Both the position numbers and the translations under genes were made by a program. DNA of 5,401 nucleotides, from positions 1 to 5,401 of the forward strand of contig JAFGPZ010000070.1 of the NCBI GenBank assembly GCA_016935935.1. Direction: 5' to 3'. Positions 1-5,326 of the stretch are shown here, piece by piece. This DNA is from Deltaproteobacteria bacterium. GTDB lineage: Bacteria > Desulfobacterota > Syntrophia > Syntrophales > UBA2210. The notes under the pieces were generated by a model. It worked only from the letters and a program-made list of their open reading frames with translations, was not told the DNA's origin and ran no database searches. Within the stretch, counting starts at the first letter, position 1, and every line of letters starts with the position of its first letter.

Positions 1-141
1 CTTAAAGTCCATTTCCAGGGCATATTCGACGATCTTATTCCCCGGCTTTCCCACCTTGGATGAGGCACCTATAATAGCGATACCCTCAGCTTTGAATAAT
101 CCGTCCAGAGATCTATCAACAGTTGATTCCACGACTCCCAT
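1..141 (-). CDS. N-terminus of NDP-forming acyl-CoA synthetase (CoA-binding domain), cut by window edge
   Basis: Only the first 47 codons are present; the frame is still open at position 1. The protein starts MGVVESTVDRSLDGLFKAEG, followed by the hydrophobic strand and glycine turn GIAIIGAS (residues 20-27) and then GKPGNKIVEYAL. This pattern, a short helix ending in LFKAEGIAIIGAS followed by a G-K-x-G stretch, is typical of the CoA-binding Rossmann domain that opens NDP-forming acetate/acyl-CoA ligases. These enzymes interconvert an acyl-CoA plus ADP and phosphate with the free acid plus ATP and CoA. A Shine-Dalgarno GAGGTG (148-153) lies six bases before the ATG, which fixes the start. The gene is 60 bases downstream of ubiX with no visible terminator between, so it is probably the next gene of the operon. 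Since only the N-terminal domain is visible, a stand-alone CoA-binding protein cannot be excluded. Confidence 0.78.
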   Translation of the reverse strand, partial: MGVVESTVDRSLDGLFKAEGIAIIGASSKVGKPGNKIVEYALEMDFK

Positions 142-201
142 TCTTTTCACCTCACACTTTATTATTTTATATGGTTCACAGTTGTAATGTCGGTAAGTAC
201 A

Positions 202-756
202 CTACTCACCCCATCGTTTGACCAGCGCATGCTCCACGCCGAGATGATCAAGCACACGCCCAACCAGATGGTTAACAATGTCGTCCAGGTTTTTAGGTTT
301 ATTGTAAAAGGCGGGCATGGGCGGAAGTATGATTGCACCCGCACGGGCCAGTTTAAGGAGATTCTCCAGATGTATAACATTGAGCGGCGTCTCCCGTGGA
401 ACCAATATTAATTTTCGTCTCTCCTTAAGTGTCACATCGGCGGCACGGTGAAGCAGGTTTTCTGTAAAACCATTAGCTACGGCAGAAACAGATTTCATGC
501 TGCAGGGGATGACTACCATGCCATCATGCCTGAACGACCCGCTCGATATTTCCGCCGCAAGATCCTTGTCTTCGTGACTTTTATAGGCCAGAGAGGAAAC
601 CCGACTGACGGTATAATCTGTCTCCAGTTCTATATTCCTCCTGCCCCATGCAGAGAGAACCAGGTGAGTCTCGATATCCAGCGACCGGCACACCTCCAGA
701 AACCTGATGCCGTATCTCGCTCCCGAGGCACCCGATATACCAACGACTATCTTCAT
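202..756 (-). CDS. ubiX: UbiX-family flavin prenyltransferase
   Basis: A 184-residue protein of normal length for UbiX/Pad1. The family makes prenylated FMN from reduced FMN and dimethylallyl phosphate; this is the cofactor of UbiD-type reversible decarboxylases. Visible signatures are the N-terminal FMN-binding GISGASGARYG (residues 7-17), Ser36 at the end of the second strand, the PCSMKSVSAVANG segment (84-96), VPRETPLN (119-126) with the Arg-Glu pair of the phosphate/prenyl site, and LPPMPAFYNKP (145-155) with Tyr151. The C-terminus DDIVNHLVGRVLDHLG is the usual family ending. The start is fixed by the canonical MKIVVGISGASGA beginning. Its Shine-Dalgarno AAGGAG (769-774) overlaps the stop codon of the upstream amidohydrolase gene, 12 bases from the ATG, suggesting translational coupling. 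No UbiD partner is visible; in a catabolic operon the likely role is serving an aromatic or related acid decarboxylase rather than ubiquinone synthesis. This last point is inference. Confidence 0.94.
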   Translation of the reverse strand: MKIVVGISGASGARYGIRFLEVCRSLDIETHLVLSAWGRRNIELETDYTVSRVSSLAYKSHEDKDLAAEISSGSFRHDGMVVIPCSMKSVSAVANGFTENLLHRAADVTLKERRKLILVPRETPLNVIHLENLLKLARAGAIILPPMPAFYNKPKNLDDIVNHLVGRVLDHLGVEHALVKRWGE

Positions 757-768
757 GATGTGTACATT

Positions 769-774
769 CTCCTT
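769..774 (-). promoter_or_regulatory. Ribosome binding site of ubiX overlapping the upstream stop codon
   Basis: AAGGAG on the minus strand shares bases with the TAA stop of the amidohydrolase gene (773-775). Its spacing to the ubiX ATG is long (12 bases), and no in-frame closer start exists. The arrangement suggests that ribosomes terminating on the amidohydrolase re-initiate on ubiX. Confidence 0.6.
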
Positions 775-2179
775 AAACTACTTTCCATTTTGGCATTATA
801 ATCTCTTCCAGACCGGTCTTCTTGAGGATTTTCCCCGACAGTCTCTTCACTTCGCCATACACTTTCCCTTCATCGATAGATACCGCTTCCCCCTTGGCAA
901 CAAGAATATTCCCTGCCACTATAACCGTATCGACGCTGCTTCCAGTAGCACTGTAAACCAGATTGACAAGGGGATTATTGTAGAGAGGCATCCACTCGGG
1001 CCTCATGGTGTCAAACATGACTATATCGGCCATTTTGCCGGCCTCGAGGGATCCAATCTCCTTGTCCCAGAGGGCACCCTTTGCGCCATTTACAGTGGCC
1101 ATTTCAAAAACCCGTTCCGGCGGCATTATCTTGGGATCGATCCGTGTCTCCTTGAAACCCATGCCGACTATACGCAATTCCTGCAAGAGATCGACAATGC
1201 CCGATGACGCGTGGTCCGACCCGACTCCGACGGAAAGACCCATCTCGAGCAATTCGGGAATATGTCCCATGGTTATATTGCCATAGCCATTGTGAAAACT
1301 GGAACTGGGACAGGCAACGGCGCATACCTTTCTCTTCTGCATCAACATAAGCTCGGCTGGTGTGAGCCATCCAACATGTCCCAGAAGCACGTTCGGTCCC
1401 AGCACGCCAAGTTTTTCCAGACGCTCTACCTCGGTCATGCCGAACTTGTCCAGTGACGTGTCTCTCGTCTTCTGGGCAAAGGCGCAGTGGGTCTGTATTC
1501 CCGTATTGTGTCTGTCGGCAATCTCTTTCAAGCCCTGAATGAGACGGTCGGTACAATTGTTCAACCCCCTGAAGGAGGCAAAGGCCTTGATGCGCCCGTC
1601 GGCCTTGCCGTGCCATTTGTCTATGACGGCTTCGGCCCGCTCCAGGGCTTCATCCGTAGTTTCGATCCATGCCTCGGGGATGGCTCCGAAGGATGACTTC
1701 CCGATATCAAAGCTGCTCTTTGCGACGATGCACCTCATACCCGACTCTTCTACTGCCTTCGCCGTCTGGTCGATATGGTAATTTCCCGGATCGATGAAAC
1801 AGGTAACGCCGTGTTTGAGCAGTTCCAGCGTGCAGAGGAGAGCACTCCAGTAGGTATCTTCATCGTCCATACAGCCTTCATAGGGATACATCCGTTCAAA
1901 TAGGAATTTCTGTTCTCCCACCTCATCGGCCAGGCCGCGGCTCATCTGAAATGCCGAGTGGACGTGACTGTCGATCATGCCGGGGATGATGACCCGGTCC
2001 TGTGCATCGATAACTTCTGCAGCCTCATATCGACGCTCCAGAACTTCGGTCTTGTCGATATCCAGAATGGTATCCCCTTTCACGGCAATGGCGCCGTCCC
2101 TGATGATCCGCCGCTCCTCGTCCATGGTAACGATCCATTCGGCCCTTTTTATCAAAAGGTCTGCCCTCTCTTTTCCCAT
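773..2179 (-). CDS. Amidohydrolase of the ATZ/TRZ (chlorohydrolase/deaminase) family
   Basis: A 468-residue metal-dependent hydrolase, normal length for the ATZ/TRZ and SsnA-like branch of the amidohydrolase superfamily, which deaminates or hydrolyses ring and amino substituents. It has the composite beta-sandwich at both ends (residues 6-65, and 374-430 with AGKMADIVMFD) around a TIM barrel. Metal and active-site motifs are PGMIDSHVHS (66-75, HxH at His72 and His74), QTHCAF (His231), LLGHVGWLTP (His268) and VGSDHASSG (Asp322). The position three residues after His231, a catalytic Glu in HxxE family members, is Phe234, and the usual S-N-x-K-L motif reads CPSSSFHNGYG (290-300). The exact reaction is therefore uncertain. 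Shine-Dalgarno GGAGG (2186-2190) lies six bases before the ATG, inside the end of the cupin gene; the gap to the cupin stop is one base, so the two are co-translated. No signal peptide is seen, so it is cytoplasmic. The substrate is not recognised. Confidence 0.9.
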   Translation of the reverse strand: MGKERADLLIKRAEWIVTMDEERRIIRDGAIAVKGDTILDIDKTEVLERRYEAAEVIDAQDRVIIPGMIDSHVHSAFQMSRGLADEVGEQKFLFERMYPYEGCMDDEDTYWSALLCTLELLKHGVTCFIDPGNYHIDQTAKAVEESGMRCIVAKSSFDIGKSSFGAIPEAWIETTDEALERAEAVIDKWHGKADGRIKAFASFRGLNNCTDRLIQGLKEIADRHNTGIQTHCAFAQKTRDTSLDKFGMTEVERLEKLGVLGPNVLLGHVGWLTPAELMLMQKRKVCAVACPSSSFHNGYGNITMGHIPELLEMGLSVGVGSDHASSGIVDLLQELRIVGMGFKETRIDPKIMPPERVFEMATVNGAKGALWDKEIGSLEAGKMADIVMFDTMRPEWMPLYNNPLVNLVYSATGSSVDTVIVAGNILVAKGEAVSIDEGKVYGEVKRLSGKILKKTGLEEIIMPKWKVV

Positions 2180-2180
2180 A

Positions 2181-2666
2181 TCAGGCCTCCACTTTTCGTG
2201 CCAGGTCTATGCCTGCAACCACTTCTTCGATAGAATCGGAATAGATCTTCAACTCGACAATGATATTTTCGGTGTCCGTCTGACCTGGACTTGATCTGTG
2301 CGCAATCCCCTTGGGGATGAGCATCATCTGCCCCGCCGTCAGTTTGGTATTGCCCAGTTCGGTCTCCCACTCTATGGAACCCTTGAAGCAGAAAATCAGT
2401 TCATGGTAATCGCAGCTTCGGTGCCAGAAATTCATTGCCTCCTTCGTGCGCTTGGAAAGATCGACTCTCAGTGCATCCGCCGTAAAGAGCGTCATGGGCG
2501 TTCCGCCCGGCTTGTCAAAGTTTGCCGGCCTCAGCTTCGGATCGTTGACATCGTATGACAGAAGTTTCCAATCACCGGCCACATAATCCACATTGGTGGG
2601 GCTATCTGTGCGGAAGACAGAAATATTGCGACCGTTGATTGTAATCTTTTCCTCGAATTTTTTCAT
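2181..2666 (-). CDS. Single-domain cupin protein, possible dioxygenase or isomerase of unknown substrate
   Basis: A 161-residue protein with one cupin beta-barrel in its second half. Cupin motif 1 is at residues 82-96: His82, Ser84 where the second His of HxH is expected, Glu89, then ELIFCFKG. Motif 2 is at 112-123: GQMMLIPKGIAH with Pro118, Gly120 and His123. The N-terminal half (GDWKLLSYDVNDPKLRP, 31-47) and the SKRTKEAMNFWHR stretch recall homogentisate-dioxygenase-like cupins; this is pattern memory, not a search. A strong Shine-Dalgarno AGGAGG (2678-2683) precedes the ATG by 11 bases. An ATG eight bases upstream is out of frame. The gene ends one base before the amidohydrolase start, so the two products probably act on the same pathway. 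It may bind a metal and oxidise or isomerise a pathway intermediate, or merely bind it; a non-catalytic role is possible given the altered motif. Confidence 0.87.
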   Translation of the reverse strand: MKKFEEKITINGRNISVFRTDSPTNVDYVAGDWKLLSYDVNDPKLRPANFDKPGGTPMTLFTADALRVDLSKRTKEAMNFWHRSCDYHELIFCFKGSIEWETELGNTKLTAGQMMLIPKGIAHRSSPGQTDTENIIVELKIYSDSIEEVVAGIDLARKVEA

Positions 2667-2700
2667 ATTGGCATTATCCTCCTAAACAATATTTTTAATA

Positions 2701-2719
2701 CACCCGTCAATGGACGGTG
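2701..2719 (-). other. Small imperfect hairpin in the cupin leader
   Basis: On the minus strand CACCGTC and GACGGGTG flank a CATT loop, giving five paired bases, a one-base bulge and two more pairs. It lies in the 100-base gap between the regulator and cupin genes, 34 bases before the cupin ATG. No T-run follows, so it is not an intrinsic terminator. It could be an operator half-site pair or an mRNA hairpin; nothing else recognisable is in this gap. Confidence 0.3.
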
Positions 2720-2766
2720 ATGATAAGCAATTCCCCCTTATTCGGTGTTTGCCTGCCAGAAAAACG

Positions 2767-3492
2767 CTAGACTCTTTTCGCAATGCGGTAGAGTTGTCCC
2801 AGCCTTCCGTGAACCCTTTCGATATGTTTCTTCATCTCATCCCTTGCCTCTTCCTTTTCCCTGTTCCGAATTTTATCCATAATCGTTCTATGCGAAGCAA
2901 TTACTCCAACCGTAAAATCCTTGTCGAACTTTGACTTAATAACATTCTCCTCCAATACATCAATTACGGAATCAAGTGCGAAGGTAACAACAGGATTTTT
3001 TATGATATTGCAAAGCAGTTGATGAAATTGCAGGTTCAACATCCTTGCGTTGAGAGGTTTCCCCTGAGATAGCGAGTCTTCCGCTGCTCTTATATTATTT
3101 TCCACATTTTCAAGCTCTCCATCACTCCACACCATGGATACATGGTAAGCTATTTCGGGTTCAAAAATTACCCTGGCCATTGTCAGATCGCTCATGGTCA
3201 CTCGTTTCAGCATGAGCATATCCGAAAGATAAGAACTGACAGACGCAGTATTCGCCTCCGCCACGAAGATTCCACCCTCCACCCCCTGCTTGGTATACAA
3301 GATGCCTGAGCTTTCGAGAACTCGTACGGCCTGTCTGATGGTAACATTGCTCACCCCGAAGGCTTTGGCCAACTGATTCTCAGAAGGGAGCTTGTCCCCC
3401 GGAGTGAATGTATCATTAAATATACTTTCCTTGATTTTGTTAGCCACCTCCTGGGAAAATTTCTCACTCCTAATTGGCTTAAATATTGTCAT
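2767..3492 (-). CDS. GntR-family transcriptional regulator, FadR/FCD subfamily
   Basis: A 241-residue regulator. Residues 12-78 form the winged helix-turn-helix, with the diagnostic PGDKLPSENQLAKAFGVSNV stretch (31-50) followed by TIRQAVRVLESSGIL and the wing (GVEGGIFVAE). Residues 100-232 form an all-helical FCD ligand domain: ARVIFEPEIA (106-115), NLQFHQLL with His157, SHRTIMDKI with His201, and KKHIERVHGRL with His223. The three histidines match the metal and ligand site of FCD proteins, but the usual Asp of the DxxFH motif is Asn153. Such regulators normally repress nearby catabolic genes until an organic acid binds. The ATG at 3492 was chosen because AAAGGTG lies five bases upstream and MTIFKPIRSEKFSQEV is a normal family start; a TTG at 3549 would add 19 atypical residues across the operator candidate. 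It sits between the receptor gene and the enzyme genes and likely controls both. Confidence 0.93.
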   Translation of the reverse strand: MTIFKPIRSEKFSQEVANKIKESIFNDTFTPGDKLPSENQLAKAFGVSNVTIRQAVRVLESSGILYTKQGVEGGIFVAEANTASVSSYLSDMLMLKRVTMSDLTMARVIFEPEIAYHVSMVWSDGELENVENNIRAAEDSLSQGKPLNARMLNLQFHQLLCNIIKNPVVTFALDSVIDVLEENVIKSKFDKDFTVGVIASHRTIMDKIRNREKEEARDEMKKHIERVHGRLGQLYRIAKRV

Positions 3493-3532
3493 CACTTCAC
3501 CTTTTTTCAAAAGTAAATTTTCGATCAGTAAT

Positions 3533-3542
3533 TTGTATACAA
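3533..3542. promoter_or_regulatory. Candidate operator of the GntR regulator (autoregulation)
   Basis: TTGTATACAA is a perfect 10-base palindrome 41 bases upstream of the regulator ATG. It fits the TnGT-N(0-3)-ACnA pattern known for FadR-subfamily operators. The minus-strand TATACA within it could also serve as a -10 element, so binding would block transcription. That the regulator binds here is inference. Confidence 0.5.
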
Positions 3543-3682
3543 GTTGCAAGAGGTATTTAAAAATTACGGTTAAAGTAGTATTCTTATCAACATTTGATCA
3601 ACAAATCGCACTTCACCCGGGTATTAGCTATAAAATGTTCGGCCTTCACTTCCCTCCTAAGGTAAGAGGTAGGTCATACAAC

Positions 3683-3694
3683 ATAAGTACTTAT
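3683..3694. repeat. 12-base perfect palindrome ATAAGTACTTAT
   Basis: A perfect inverted repeat centred on GTAC in the receptor-regulator gap. It does not fit the TnGT..ACnA pattern exactly, because the outer bases are A and T, so it may be a site for another regulator or chance in AT-rich sequence. Confidence 0.3.
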
Positions 3695-3733
3695 TTTAAA
3701 ACGATAGTTTCTAATGCATTGCGAGGAATGAAC

Positions 3734-3785
3734 ATGCCCGAAGATGAGACACTATATACCACAGCTTTCTCATCTCCGGGAGCAT
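3734..3785 (-). other. Long RNA hairpin between receptor and regulator genes
   Basis: CCCGAAGATGAGA (3737-3749) and TCTCATCTCCGGG (3768-3780) form a 13-pair stem around an 18-base loop. In minus-strand RNA the only non-Watson-Crick pair is a G-U wobble, whereas plus-strand RNA would have an A-C mismatch, so the minus-strand transcript is favoured. Three more pairs follow after a two-base bulge. No U-run follows, so it is not a classic intrinsic terminator. It may protect the 3' end of the receptor mRNA from exonucleases or reduce read-through into the regulator gene. Confidence 0.55.
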
Positions 3786-3838
3786 AAGATTTCCATGCAG
3801 TGATTCTCGCAGGATTTAAAAAACAAAATTGTTGTACA

Positions 3839-4837
3839 TTATTTCATCCAACCCTTCTCACGGAAGTACTTTTCGGCTCCGTGATGAATCGGCAATCCAA
3901 CGACACTTAATTTCCAAGCGTTTTCAGGATCAAAGTCCTCAAATGCTGAGTGCCCCTTCACAAGACCTTTCTTGTTTTCACATACGGTTTTCGCGATAAT
4001 ATAGGCCACTTCATCAGACATGTCGGCATTGACTACGATATTTGTGCCTAGAAGCGGAAGGTTAACATCGCTATCCTGCCCCTTGAATGATCCCTTGGGA
4101 AATACTGAGGGAGAATACCCATATCCCGTCATTATTTCCATCTCTTTAGATTCTACCGAAAAGAATTTCACAGGACTGCTTATGGCTATTTCCGTAATGG
4201 AGGGATGTGCGGCAGTTATAGCGTGTATGAAGATATCACCACGACCATCCTTGAAGGCCGCTATGATAGAGGGGAACGTAGTGTGTTCTGCCTTACCACC
4301 ATAAGATTTTATCATGTCAAAACTCATACCGTACGCCTCGAGAAGTAATCTTGCGCTGTCAAAACTTGCACCATAAGGAGGCATGGTATAGATGCGTACA
4401 GGCATTTTCTTGGCCTTAACGTCTCTTAGAGAATCGGCTTCCAGGCCCTTTCTTACCACTACTCCCACGTACTGTTTATTAAGCCCTCCTACTATCCCCC
4501 TGATGTTTTTGATCGGTCCCTTATATGCAACCGTCCCTTCATATGCCCATTTGGAACTGACATTGAAGCACAAACCCATCTCCGCATCTCCCTTACCCAC
4601 CATAGTATTTGCTCCAATACCACCACCAAAGGGCAGAACATCTATAGTAGATTTCGGCGGCAATTGACTCCGCATAAGACTTGCTATTGTGGCTGCTTGA
4701 ACGTACCAAGTGCTCCCTATAGGCATACTTGTAAATCTAAGATGAACAGGCTCTCCAGCAGCCCCTACCTGTGAACCAACACAAAAGAAAGAAAAAACCA
4801 AAAATACACTTAATGAGACAAATACTTTCCTTAACAT
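3839..4837 (-). CDS. TAXI-family TRAP transporter solute-binding protein
   Basis: A 332-residue periplasmic receptor. Residues 1-27 are a Sec signal peptide: MLRK, a hydrophobic core of about 17 residues, then GSQVGAAG, with cleavage likely after Ala26 or Ala27. The single Cys19 lacks a lipobox, so it is not a lipoprotein. The mature protein opens with LRFTSMPIGSTWYVQAATIA (33-52), then an FGGGIGANTMVGKGDAEMGL segment; this order of substrate-binding strand, glycine-rich turn and G-x-A-E/D-x-G-L is characteristic of TAXI receptors, which deliver organic acids to TRAP permeases. The ATG at 4837 has AAGGGGG five bases upstream. A GTG at 4864, with GGGAGGG seven bases upstream, is a real alternative and would add nine residues before the signal peptide. 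No TRAP permease gene is visible on either side, which is unusual; the fused TAXI permease must lie elsewhere. The ligand is unknown. Confidence 0.92.
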   Translation of the reverse strand: MLRKVFVSLSVFLVFSFFCVGSQVGAAGEPVHLRFTSMPIGSTWYVQAATIASLMRSQLPPKSTIDVLPFGGGIGANTMVGKGDAEMGLCFNVSSKWAYEGTVAYKGPIKNIRGIVGGLNKQYVGVVVRKGLEADSLRDVKAKKMPVRIYTMPPYGASFDSARLLLEAYGMSFDMIKSYGGKAEHTTFPSIIAAFKDGRGDIFIHAITAAHPSITEIAISSPVKFFSVESKEMEIMTGYGYSPSVFPKGSFKGQDSDVNLPLLGTNIVVNADMSDEVAYIIAKTVCENKKGLVKGHSAFEDFDPENAWKLSVVGLPIHHGAEKYFREKGWMK

Positions 4838-4877
4838 AATTTCCCCCTTTTGAGGATTTAACACCTATAAACCCTCC

Positions 4878-4895
4878 CAATTAAAGAATTAATTG
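4878..4895 (-). repeat. Inverted repeat before the receptor start
   Basis: CAATTAA, a four-base spacer, and TTAATTG form a perfect 7-base inverted repeat. On the minus strand it ends where the GGGAGGG ribosome binding site of the GTG start at 4864 begins. It could be an operator or a weak leader hairpin; as AT-only pairs apart from one, its RNA stability would be low. Confidence 0.35.
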
Positions 4896-5010
4896 CTTTT
4901 CTTCATAACCTCCAGCATAGATAATTATTTGCCCTCTATCACCTCCTCTCGCACAATAACGTAACGCCACATAAATACAGGAAGATCCTTCTCTTTGGCC
5001 AACAGGAAGT

Positions 5011-5020
5011 ATGTTTACAA
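5011..5020. promoter_or_regulatory. Second candidate GntR operator, upstream of the receptor gene
   Basis: ATGTTTACAA matches the perfect palindrome upstream of the regulator gene (TTGTATACAA) at eight of ten bases, keeping the GT and AC cores and their spacing. It lies about 175 bases before the receptor ATG. If functional it would place the receptor gene under the same regulator. The match is short and could be chance. Confidence 0.25.
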
Positions 5021-5111
5021 TTGATCTTATCTTCCATTTTTTAACAAAAGAGAGAGCCGACTATCTGTTTTTTAGGGAAAATCAGATAACTAGTTAATTG
5101 TTTGATTAGTA

Positions 5112-5138
5112 ATTACATAAATTGATTTTATGTGTCAA
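5112..5138 (-). promoter_or_regulatory. Possible outward promoter at the end of the IS remnant
   Basis: On the minus strand a consensus -35 TTGACA (5133-5138) formed by the terminal repeat is followed by TGTAAT (5112-5117), five of six bases of a -10. The spacer is only 15 bases, which is short. It points towards the receptor gene about 270 bases away, and insertion sequence ends with outward -35 boxes are known to switch on neighbours. Confidence 0.3.
5115..5133. repeat. 7-base inverted repeat abutting the IS end
   Basis: ACATAAA (5115-5121) and TTTATGT (5127-5133) are perfect inverted repeats around TTGAT, overlapping the first base of the terminal repeat. It may be an operator within the possible outward promoter or the sequence into which the element inserted. 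Confidence 0.3.
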
Positions 5139-5254
5139 GATTTTTTTAAACAGTAAGAGATGGAGTCTGTGATGGGTAAAGAGGTGACCATGCCAACAGG
5201 TAGTCTGGTTTGAGCCAATCCTCTTGATCGTTGTGATATCTCTGTCCATCTCAT
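5135..5254 (-). pseudogene. 39-codon remnant frame of the IS transposase start
   Basis: The frame starts at ATG 5254, four bases after a perfect Shine-Dalgarno AGGAGGTGA (5258-5266), and begins MRWTEISQRSRGLAQ. It stops with TGA at 5135-5137, inside the left terminal repeat. A M-x-W-x-E-I opening would fit an IstA-type transposase, but no helix-turn-helix or DDE domain follows. The position and ribosome binding site suggest a transposase gene cut off by internal deletion; it could instead be a small unknown peptide or a non-coding chance frame. Confidence 0.35.
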
Positions 5255-5255
5255 C

Positions 5256-5273
5256 GGTCACCTCCTGGTGACC
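5256..5273 (-). promoter_or_regulatory. Hairpin that sequesters the ribosome binding site
   Basis: GGTCACC (5256-5262) and GGTGACC (5267-5273) form a perfect 7-base stem with a four-base loop. In minus-strand RNA the AGGAGGTGA ribosome binding site occupies the loop and the 3' arm, one base before the ATG at 5254. Such masking is known for several IS families as protection against transposase translation from transcripts entering from outside. A further copy of the arm (GAGGTGACC, 5181-5189) can pair with 5256-5264. Confidence 0.6.
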
Positions 5274-5282
5274 CCTTTTAAA

Positions 5283-5326
5283 ACCGGACAGATTATGTGC
5301 TACAAGACCGGACATATTACGCGCTT
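5283..5326. repeat. Two 20-base subterminal repeats of the IS remnant
   Basis: ACCGGACAGATTATGTGCTA (5283-5302) and ACCGGACATATTACGCGCTT (5307-5326) are direct repeats, identical at 16 of 20 positions with a 24-base period. Shorter CTGACAG and TTGACAG copies follow towards 5355. Multiple imperfect subterminal repeats of this kind are typical transposase-binding sites at IS21-family ends. Confidence 0.65.

Larger units (their letters stand above)
3493..3838. other. Gene-free 346-base region between receptor and regulator genes
   Basis: No open frame here has coding character. The region is AT-rich and holds a cluster of palindromes: TTGTATACAA (3533-3542), TTGATCAA (3594-3601), ATAAGTACTTAT (3683-3694), AATGCATT (3713-3720), and a long hairpin (3734-3785). 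It is expected to carry the 3' untranslated region of the receptor gene and the promoter and operator of the regulator gene. Confidence 0.6.
4838..5132. other. Gene-free leader upstream of the receptor gene
   Basis: About 295 bases without a credible gene. It contains a perfect anti-SD match on the minus strand, AGGAGGTGAT (4938-4947), but no start codon at useful spacing; the nearest ATG (4918) opens a frame of only nine codons, MLEVMKKSN. It also contains the inverted repeat at 4878-4895 and a possible operator at 5011-5020. No confident sigma-70 promoter was found within it. Confidence 0.55.

Noticed and set aside
707..1207. Plus-strand frame of 166 codons opposite ubiX and the amidohydrolase gene
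   Set aside because: It is fully antisense to two genes with clear motifs and shows no family features of its own.
1104..1616. Minus-strand frame of 170 codons within the amidohydrolase gene
   Set aside because: It is an out-of-frame shadow of the amidohydrolase coding sequence, which itself is intact.
3493..3549. N-terminal extension of the regulator from a TTG start
   Set aside because: The extra 19 residues are atypical of the family, would cover the operator candidate, and the ATG at 3492 has a good ribosome binding site.
3392..3787. Plus-strand frame of 131 codons crossing the regulator start and the gap
   Set aside because: It is antisense to the confident regulator gene at its start and then runs through palindromes; no family pattern is visible and its composition is not protein-like.
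3816..3833. AACAA/TTGTT hairpin followed by a T-run just after the receptor stop, as an intrinsic terminator
   Set aside because: The stem is only five mostly A-T pairs with a two-base loop, too weak for a terminator call.
4896..4947. Short leader peptide gene (MLEVMKKSN) after a perfect anti-SD match
   Set aside because: The ribosome binding site at 4938-4947 is about 20 bases from the ATG and the nine-codon frame has no regulatory codon pattern.
5106..5315. Minus-strand frame of 69 codons through the IS remnant
   Set aside because: It begins within the subterminal repeats, ignores the strong ribosome binding site at 5258-5266, and has no recognisable domain.
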